Part shown: positions 6,073-10,149 of the stretch, one piece after another
How the letters are laid out: each line of letters opens with the position of its first letter
Position numbering within the stretch: the first letter of the stretch is position 1
Origin: CAYFQH01 sp964345215
Lineage (GTDB): Bacteria; Bacillota; Clostridia; Christensenellales; Aristaeellaceae
Assembly (NCBI GenBank): GCA_964345215.1
Contig: CAYFQH010000058.1
Coordinates: 1-10,149, forward strand
Length of the DNA: 10,149 nt
Reading direction: 5' to 3'
Translations under genes and position numbers: made by a program
The notes under the pieces: generated by a model
The model's database searches: none
The model's input: the letters and a program-made list of their open reading frames with translations, nothing else
What the model was told of the DNA's origin: nothing

Positions 6073-7998
6073 CTAGCGCCCCAGCATCTGCTTTATCTTC
6101 TGCTTGGCAAAGGCGGGCCTGGTTATATAATCTTTCAAGGTGGTTTTTACCTTGGGCAGGGGCTTGGTTTTTTGCTCCATCTCTTTTTTAATTTGTTCAA
6201 TGGTGTCTGTCAGCCTGTCCCGGCCCAAAAGGGTTACATCCCCTGCCTGAAAAAGGGCGTTGGCCGTAATCAGCCCGAAGATGGATAACAGCTCCCTGCC
6301 TTTGGAGGCCTTAATTTGGCCAATATAGCGGTACACATGGTTATAGTCTACATAATTTTCCAACGCCGGGTGGCGCAGGCCTTCAATGAGGCGCACAAGG
6401 TTTTTCCCCTCATCGTCCTGGTACACCATATCCCACCAGTTGTAGCTTTTTTTGGCCTCCCCTTTAATCACATCCTCCGTCATGGGGAACTTTTGCGAAA
6501 AAACCTCCTGGGCCTGGGGGTTCCACCTTTGGTAGGCAAAGGGCAGGGTCAGCAGTTTAGGGGCCAAATAGCCCAGGGTAAACAGGTGAAACAGCTCTTT
6601 ACGCCGGTTCTCAGGCCCCATGTTGATGGTAAAGGTCATCATATCCTCGGCGCATAAAAGGCTCATGTAAGGCCCGGAAACCGAGGAGGCGGCGGTGAGC
6701 TTTCCGCCCCAGCGGGTACCCTGGCCGGCGGCGTTAAAGTAGGCCAAAAAATTATCCGCCGTAATGTGCCATTGTTTGGCCCTGTCAAACTGGCCAAGCA
6801 AATCCGCCCCCATGGTTTTAAGATCCCTTGGCCGCAAAAAGCCGATAGGATCCAGGGGAAAGCCGGTGCCGAGGTACTTTTTTAAATCTTCTTCGGTTTT
6901 AATCAAATGCTCCCCGGTAAAATTCTCCCGGGTGGCAAACTGGTGGCCGGTAAAATCCACCTTCCGCTTGTTCATGTAGGTGCCGTGAAGGGTACGGCTG
7001 TTCACCTCCCCTTCCATTTGAAACACGTGGTGCCCCAGCCTGTTCAGGTAGGTATTGGTGGGAATGGACCGGGGCCGGGCTTCGTGGGCCATGCCAAAGT
7101 ATTTGGCAATGGGCTTGGCGGCAATCACCTCCGGGTTGTCCTCCTCCCCATAGGTAAAGGAGCCGTCAAAAAGCTTTAAAATGCCCGTTTCGGCAAAAAT
7201 GGCCATCAATAGCCGGCTGTCCTTCCCGCCGCTGATGCCAAAGGGCATGCCCGTATCCATGTGGGTTTGCCTGGGTAAAAGAGACAGTTTTTCGATATAG
7301 GCCCTCAAGTTTTTTTCAAAGCCCCGGTACAGGCTCATCATATCGGCCCGTTCAAAGGCCGGGTCGCCCCACAGGCTCTCTTCCTTTATTTTTTGAAGGG
7401 GCCCTTCCTGGGGCAGCACAAGATGGCAGCCCCTGTCTAAACAGTACACCCCTTCAAAGGCGGTGCGGTTTTCAAAAATATGGTCGTGGGCGATGATTTG
7501 AAGCTGGGCCATTACATCCAGCTTCACCGGTTCTTCTCGCCCAATATTGGTTAGCGAAGCCCGGTTGGAAATGGTCACCTCGCTCCCCTCTTGGCGGTAA
7601 TACACCGGGTGGGTCATCAGTTTTGAGCAAAACACCCTTACGTTCCGCCCATCAAAATGGGCAATTTGGTATTCCCCAAAAGCCCCCCGGGCCTCTTCAG
7701 GGCTGTTTAGCCGGTGGTGCACCTGGTTGGCAATGGTATCAGGGTCATTTTCAAGCTTTGGCGAAAGCACATAGCCTGCCAGGCAGGTAAAGGCCTCTTT
7801 TTTTATAAACACCGGGCTGCCCTGGGTGTTGTGGCCGTTATCCCGGTATAAAAGCAGGGCCTTGCCCCCCATAAAAGGATGGCTGTATACGGGTAAATCC
7901 ACTTCCATTAAGCTGCGCTTGATGTAATTTTGGGTTAATATTTCCCCTTCCTGTGGGGAAATGGGCCGGTTTTTACGGATGATAGCATATTCAAGCAT
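6073..7998 (-). CDS. Asparagine-synthetase-like ATP-dependent amide ligase without glutaminase Cys
   Basis: A 641-residue cytoplasmic protein with asparagine synthetase B architecture. Residues of about 1-195 resemble the class II glutaminase fold: GAFGEYQIAHFDGRNVRVF (105-123), then THPVYY and ISNRASL, matching the usual GdfalaiwD...plyY...fasE pattern. The catalytic Cys that must follow Met is absent (MLEYA). Residues 220-600 are the synthetase half, with an intact PP-loop SGGKDS (256-261) for carboxylate adenylation. The enzyme probably uses ammonia or another amine, as in beta-lactam synthetase or lasso-peptide cyclase-like members, or Asn-synthase-like proteins of surface polysaccharide loci. 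ATG at 7998 is preferred over the in-frame TTG at 8004, because AGAGG lies 7 nt before the ATG. No precursor, peptidase or transporter gene lies beside it, so the substrate is unknown. Confidence 0.85.
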   Translation of the reverse strand: MLEYAIIRKNRPISPQEGEILTQNYIKRSLMEVDLPVYSHPFMGGKALLLYRDNGHNTQGSPVFIKKEAFTCLAGYVLSPKLENDPDTIANQVHHRLNSPEEARGAFGEYQIAHFDGRNVRVFCSKLMTHPVYYRQEGSEVTISNRASLTNIGREEPVKLDVMAQLQIIAHDHIFENRTAFEGVYCLDRGCHLVLPQEGPLQKIKEESLWGDPAFERADMMSLYRGFEKNLRAYIEKLSLLPRQTHMDTGMPFGISGGKDSRLLMAIFAETGILKLFDGSFTYGEEDNPEVIAAKPIAKYFGMAHEARPRSIPTNTYLNRLGHHVFQMEGEVNSRTLHGTYMNKRKVDFTGHQFATRENFTGEHLIKTEEDLKKYLGTGFPLDPIGFLRPRDLKTMGADLLGQFDRAKQWHITADNFLAYFNAAGQGTRWGGKLTAASSVSGPYMSLLCAEDMMTFTINMGPENRRKELFHLFTLGYLAPKLLTLPFAYQRWNPQAQEVFSQKFPMTEDVIKGEAKKSYNWWDMVYQDDEGKNLVRLIEGLRHPALENYVDYNHVYRYIGQIKASKGRELLSIFGLITANALFQAGDVTLLGRDRLTDTIEQIKKEMEQKTKPLPKVKTTLKDYITRPAFAKQKIKQMLGR

Positions 7999-8038
7999 GG
8001 TCAAGCCTCTTTCTTGCGCCCTTTTTTGTTACGCTTTG

Positions 8039-8067
8039 ATTATAGCCATTCACAAATGGGCTGTCAA
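8039..8067 (-). promoter_or_regulatory. Consensus promoter of the amide ligase gene
   Basis: Perfect -35 TTGACA (8067-8062) and -10 TATAAT (8044-8039) with a 17-bp spacer on the minus strand. The expected transcript start near 8032 gives a leader of about 34 nt before the ATG at 7998. A full consensus match suggests strong, little-regulated expression; no operator-like palindrome overlaps it. Confidence 0.88.
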
Positions 8068-8082
8068 AAATATTTTGGTTGT

Positions 8083-8240
8083 AAAAAGCACCTTGCAAAT
8101 AAAGGCGCTGAGAAAGAGCAAGGCTTTTTGCCCAGGTCCCCTGCAAAAGCACAAAAACAGCCCCTGCGGCAAGGGTTTTTGCCGATTCTTTGGGCAAAAA
8201 GCGCCATGTACCCATCGGGCCCCGCTTCCAGGGGGTGAAG
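8083..8240. repeat. Intergenic repeat element, copy 1, with an 11-bp inverted repeat
   Basis: By eye this aligns colinearly, with small gaps, to 8676-8836 in the same orientation. Shared landmarks are AGAAAG.GCAAG, TTTTTG, a run of A-rich sequence, TCTTT....AAAAAG, then CCCC followed by TCCAGGG and GAA. Copy 1 contains a perfect 11-bp inverted repeat, GCTTTTTGCCC (8123-8133) and GGGCAAAAAGC (8192-8202), flanked by GGCGC (8104-8108) and GCGCC (8201-8205). Smaller hairpins lie inside (GGCAA/TTGCC around 8168-8183). It encodes nothing I trust. A small mobile palindromic element is possible. Confidence 0.4.
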
Positions 8241-8260
8241 CCGCAATTTTTTGTTGTTTT

Positions 8261-8288
8261 TTTACAAAAAATGTGTTATAAATAAAAT
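8261..8288 (+). promoter_or_regulatory. Putative promoter of the non-coding RNA
   Basis: Two overlapping readings fit. TTTACA (8261-8266) with TAAAAT (8283-8288) at 16 bp, or an extended -10 TGT-TATAAA (8274-8282) with a weak TTGTTT (8254-8259) at 17 bp. Transcription would start near 8290-8296. The TTGACC at 8344-8349 has no -10 at the right distance. Confidence 0.5.
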
Positions 8289-8388
8289 AATGGCATCCTC
8301 CATAAAAAGAACCGGCTTTTGATTGTGCCCGGTTTGTGGGGTGTTGACCAATCCAGTTTTGTTTGAAACAACGAAAGGAGCGATTTTA

Positions 8389-8421
8389 GTGACTGTATTT
8401 TTTGAGGTGGCCTTTTTATAA
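8389..8421 (+). CDS. Possible 10-residue leader peptide inside the RNA
   Basis: GTG start, peptide (M)TVFFEVAFL, TAA stop. AAAGGAG ends 8 nt before the GTG, a good ribosome binding geometry. The peptide has three Phe. It could be an attenuation leader whose translation changes the folding of the downstream hairpins, but the terminator is followed by no obvious Phe-related gene. It may equally be chance inside a structured RNA. Confidence 0.3.
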   Translation: MTVFFEVAFL

Positions 8422-8526
8422 AATTACACAGCCGGCCGTGTTAAGCAAGGGGTGTACCGCCCCAGGTTTTTCCATGCCGCTAATCATCCTTTCGGCAATT
8501 CTGCTCTAACCGTATCGTACCGTATA

Positions 8527-8555
8527 AAAGCAGCCAGGCGATTGGCTGCTTTTTT
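8527..8555 (+). terminator. Strong intrinsic terminator of the non-coding RNA
   Basis: AAAGCAGCCA (8527-8536) pairs perfectly with TGGCTGCTTT (8543-8552) around the 6-nt loop GGCGAT, with T's at 8550-8555. Outer ACCG (8519-8522) and CGGT (8557-8560) could extend the stem. Confidence 0.88.
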
Positions 8556-8603
8556 GCGGTATTTTTTATATAGATATTTTTAAATAAACAGGAGTGATGT
8601 TTT

Positions 8604-8834
8604 ATGTTTGATTGTCTGTCCCTTTCCCTTTACAGCCTCATCCCCCACCCCACCACTTTAAAACAATTTAATTTACCAAAATGCCCTGCAGTAAAAGAGC
8701 CCATGAAAGGGCAAGAAATTTTTGCGGAAAACAAGAAAAAAAGCATCGGTATCCCCCCTTTGTTTCAAGCCTTTTTTCCCATCTTTTACGTAAAAAGAGC
8801 TGCCTTTTCGTTAGCCCCAACCTCCAGGGTATGA
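8604..8834 (+). CDS. Doubtful 76-aa ORF upstream of rsgA
   Basis: A 76-codon frame with AGGAG 9 nt before its ATG, ending 29 bp before rsgA on the same strand. The protein is unrecognised: Pro-, Lys- and Phe-rich, with no clear helix, signal or motif, and one weakly hydrophobic stretch (PPLFQAFFPIFYV, about 51-63). Its last two thirds coincide with copy 2 of the intergenic repeat, which argues that the open frame is accidental. The region may serve mainly as the leader of rsgA, and a weak AT-rich TATATA near 8567 is the only promoter hint. Confidence 0.28.
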   Translation: MFDCLSLSLYSLIPHPTTLKQFNLPKCPAVKEPMKGQEIFAENKKKSIGIPPLFQAFFPIFYVKRAAFSLAPTSRV

Positions 8835-8836
8835 AC
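8676..8836. repeat. Intergenic repeat element, copy 2
   Basis: Colinear, diverged counterpart of 8083-8240 (roughly 60 percent similar by eye, with gaps). It has its own small inverted repeats: GCCC/GGGC (8699-8702 and 8709-8712) and the perfect palindrome TTTTACGTAAAA (8784-8795). It sits in the leader region of rsgA. Together with copy 1 it brackets the non-coding RNA. Confidence 0.38.
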
Positions 8837-8863
8837 CTACACTGTATTTGGAGGAAATAAACA

Positions 8864-9910
8864 TTGACCATAGAAGATTTCGGTTTTATCCCTGCCCTGT
8901 ATCCCCCCATCAACCCTCCCCTTGAGCCGGCCCGAATTACCGCCGTACATAAAAACCGTTACGAGCTTTTTAGCAGCCAGGGCTTTGGCTTCGGCCAGTT
9001 AAAGCCTTCGGTATACTACCATGGCAACGAGCTCTTCCCCACCGTGGGTGATTTTGTACTGATTCACCACCAGCCCCTGGGCGACAGCTACATCGAAAAA
9101 ACCTTACCGCGCACCACCTATTTTTCAAGGCTGGATCCCTCTTCTGCCGGGCATTCAGAACAGGCTGTGGCCGCCAATTTTGACTACGCCCTCATCCTTC
9201 AATCCTTTAACCAAGATTTTAACCCCCGCCGTTTAGAGCGGTACTTAACCCTGGCCTGGCAGTCGGGGGCTTTGCCCCTGGTCATTTTGACCAAAGCCGA
9301 TTTAACCCCCGATCCGGGCCCTTACCTTGCAAAAGCCCAAGCCCTGGCCGGCATTGTACAGGTAATTCCCCTCAGCCTTGTAACAGGGGAGGGCACCGGC
9401 CAGCTGGCCGCCTACCTTAGCCCGGGCAAAACGGCGGTGCTTTTAGGCTCCTCGGGGGTGGGCAAATCCAGCCTTACCAACTTTTTAATGGGCGAGAAGG
9501 TGATGGATGTAAACACCATTCGCTTTGACGATGGCAAGGGCCGCCACACCACCACCCACCGCCAGCTGGTGATGCTGCCTGCCAAGGCCATGGTCATTGA
9601 TACCCCCGGTATGCGGGAGCTGGGCATGTGGGATATTACCCGGGGGGCAGAGCAAAGCTTTGAAGACATTTATACCCTGGCCCGGGGCTGCCGTTTTTCC
9701 GATTGCAGCCACCAAGCAGAGCCGGGCTGCGCCATTGCCGCCGCCCTTCAGGATGGCCGCCTGGCCAAAGAGCGCTGGGCCCATTACCTACGCCTTGAAA
9801 AAGAAGCCAAATACACTGCCGGCAAAGCCCAGTACCTTAAAGCCAAGTGGCAGCGGAACAAAGAAATTGCCCAGTTTGGCAAAAAATTAAACAAAGAGCG
9901 CAAGGGCTAA
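8864..9910 (+). CDS. rsgA: Ribosome small subunit-dependent GTPase A
   Basis: A complete 348-residue circularly permuted GTPase that acts late in 30S subunit assembly, hydrolysing GTP on the small subunit. Order of elements: N-terminal OB-like domain (about 20-90), then G4 TKAD (143-146), then the P-loop GSSGVGKS (195-202), GRHTTTH switch region (226-232), and G3 DTPG (246-249). G4 preceding G1 is the family's permutation. The C-terminal zinc-binding motif is intact: Cys276, Cys281, His283 and Cys289, followed by a basic helical tail ending KKLNKERKG. It starts at TTG, supported by GGAGG with a 9-nt spacer; no nearby ATG fits. The N-terminus (MTIEDFGFIP) and length suggest the longer Bacillota variant. 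It appears to be transcribed alone, or with the doubtful ORF just upstream. Confidence 0.95.
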   Translation: MTIEDFGFIPALYPPINPPLEPARITAVHKNRYELFSSQGFGFGQLKPSVYYHGNELFPTVGDFVLIHHQPLGDSYIEKTLPRTTYFSRLDPSSAGHSEQAVAANFDYALILQSFNQDFNPRRLERYLTLAWQSGALPLVILTKADLTPDPGPYLAKAQALAGIVQVIPLSLVTGEGTGQLAAYLSPGKTAVLLGSSGVGKSSLTNFLMGEKVMDVNTIRFDDGKGRHTTTHRQLVMLPAKAMVIDTPGMRELGMWDITRGAEQSFEDIYTLARGCRFSDCSHQAEPGCAIAAALQDGRLAKERWAHYLRLEKEAKYTAGKAQYLKAKWQRNKEIAQFGKKLNKERKG

Positions 9911-9955
9911 ACTGGGGGGTACTCCTTTATTGGGGTGGGCCTGGCCGGTTTTGAC

Positions 9956-9973
9956 AAAAAAGGGGCCTGCCCC
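9956..9973 (-). terminator. Weak terminator for a minus-strand gene beyond the right edge
   Basis: On the minus strand GGGGCAGGCCCC (9973-9962) forms a 4-bp G-C stem followed by six U's (9961-9956). It would stop transcription coming from the right, converging on rsgA. The stem is short, so support is modest. Confidence 0.4.
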
Positions 9974-10003
9974 AAAATCCCTGTGCTACAGATTCCTCTG
10001 CCC

Positions 10004-10024
10004 GTGAAGGCTTCGCTTTTTTTT
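10004..10024 (+). terminator. Possible terminator of rsgA
   Basis: GTGAAGGCTTCGC (10004-10016) can form a 5-bp hairpin with a 3-nt loop and one G-U pair, followed by eight T's (10017-10024). It lies about 95 bp after the rsgA stop. The T-tract is good but the stem is weak. Confidence 0.4.
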
Positions 10025-10149
10025 AAGGAACAAGTGCAAAGTAGCCGCCCAAAGCATGTGCCTTGCCTATACCCCATAGAAAAAATGCTGCCATAAATAG
10101 AAATTACAAAAGCAGCCATACGGCCAAAGATAATCTGTACGTTTAATAA

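Larger units (their letters stand above)
8290..8556 (+). ncRNA. Probable structured non-coding RNA of about 265 nt, class not certain
   Basis: A gene-free stretch bounded by a promoter (8261-8288) and a strong terminator (8527-8555), and rich in hairpins: AACCGG/CCGGTT near 8310-8333, TTACAC/GTGTTAA (8424-8444) around GCCGGC, GGGG/CCCC (8449-8463), and TGCCG/CGGCA (8475-8497). ACCGTAT occurs twice (8509-8515 and 8519-8525). It contains AAAGGAG (8374-8380) followed by a 10-codon frame (8389-8421), so a leader-peptide attenuator is an alternative. The complete terminator before any long gene and the paired segments favour a stand-alone RNA. The raiA-motif class of Bacillota RNAs is the first I would compare, but I cannot confirm a match. 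The 5' end is approximate. Confidence 0.55.

Noticed and set aside
5591..6288. Long overlapping plus-strand open frames
   Set aside because: They lack ribosome binding sites, show low-complexity Phe/Leu/Pro/His composition, resemble no family, and partly lie antisense to the end of the amide ligase gene.
7999..8004. TTG start for the amide ligase two codons upstream
   Set aside because: The AGAGG motif would sit about 1 nt from the TTG; its spacing of 7 nt fits the ATG at 7998.
7991..8246. Minus- and plus-strand short frames upstream of the amide ligase
   Set aside because: They cross the consensus promoter and the palindromic repeat, and have no start signals or family resemblance.
9907..10119. 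70-aa minus-strand frame at the right edge
   Set aside because: It overlaps the end of rsgA and runs through two terminator-like hairpins; its composition is unlike a real protein and no ribosome binding site was evident.
1..10149. CRISPR array, tRNA, rRNA or phage genes
   Set aside because: No regularly spaced repeats, no cloverleaf or rRNA-like sequence, and no phage structural, integrase or transposase genes were seen in the readable sequence.

Overview
The window looks like a chromosomal segment of a Bacillota (Firmicutes) bacterium, probably Clostridia-like. The evidence is AGGAG-type ribosome binding sites before nearly every gene, frequent TTG starts, TTGACA/TATAAT promoters with 17-bp spacers, intrinsic terminators, and protein families usual in that phylum. 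I cannot name a genus. A run of exactly 100 N at 5434-5533 is a scaffold gap, so the distance across it is unknown.

Left part (1-5050, all minus strand): a four-gene transport operon. Transcription starts near 4920 from a good promoter and runs through a DeoR-family regulator (4838-4062), an ABC ATPase (4007-2892), a fused two-domain permease (2870-1218) and a secreted solute-binding protein (1151-129). It ends at a strong terminator (108-73). A perfect 14-bp inverted repeat of DeoR-operator type (4978-5009) lies just upstream of the promoter. The transporter has the FbpABC/AfuABC ('ferric iron') architecture. The DeoR partner and the missing Tyr-Tyr iron ligand pair in the binding protein point instead to a phosphorylated sugar or other organophosphate as substrate.

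Middle (5050-8040, minus strand): a large asparagine-synthetase-like amide ligase (7998-6073) has a consensus promoter, an intact SGGKDS ATP-binding loop, and an N-terminal glutaminase-like half without the catalytic Cys. After about 300 bp without a convincing gene come two overlapping tiny membrane-peptide ORFs (5777-5625 and 5643-5557), the scaffold gap flanked by an identical 8-mer, and a short AlkZ-related protein (5385-5056) that seems to lack its C-terminal half.

Right part (8040-10149): a gene-poor stretch of about 850 bp separates the amide ligase from rsgA on the plus strand. It holds a probable structured non-coding RNA with its own promoter and a strong terminator (about 8290-8556), which carries an embedded 10-codon reading frame. 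Two diverged, same-orientation copies of an intergenic element of about 160 bp flank the RNA. rsgA (8864-9910) encodes a complete ribosome-maturation GTPase. The last 240 bp hold only weak terminators.
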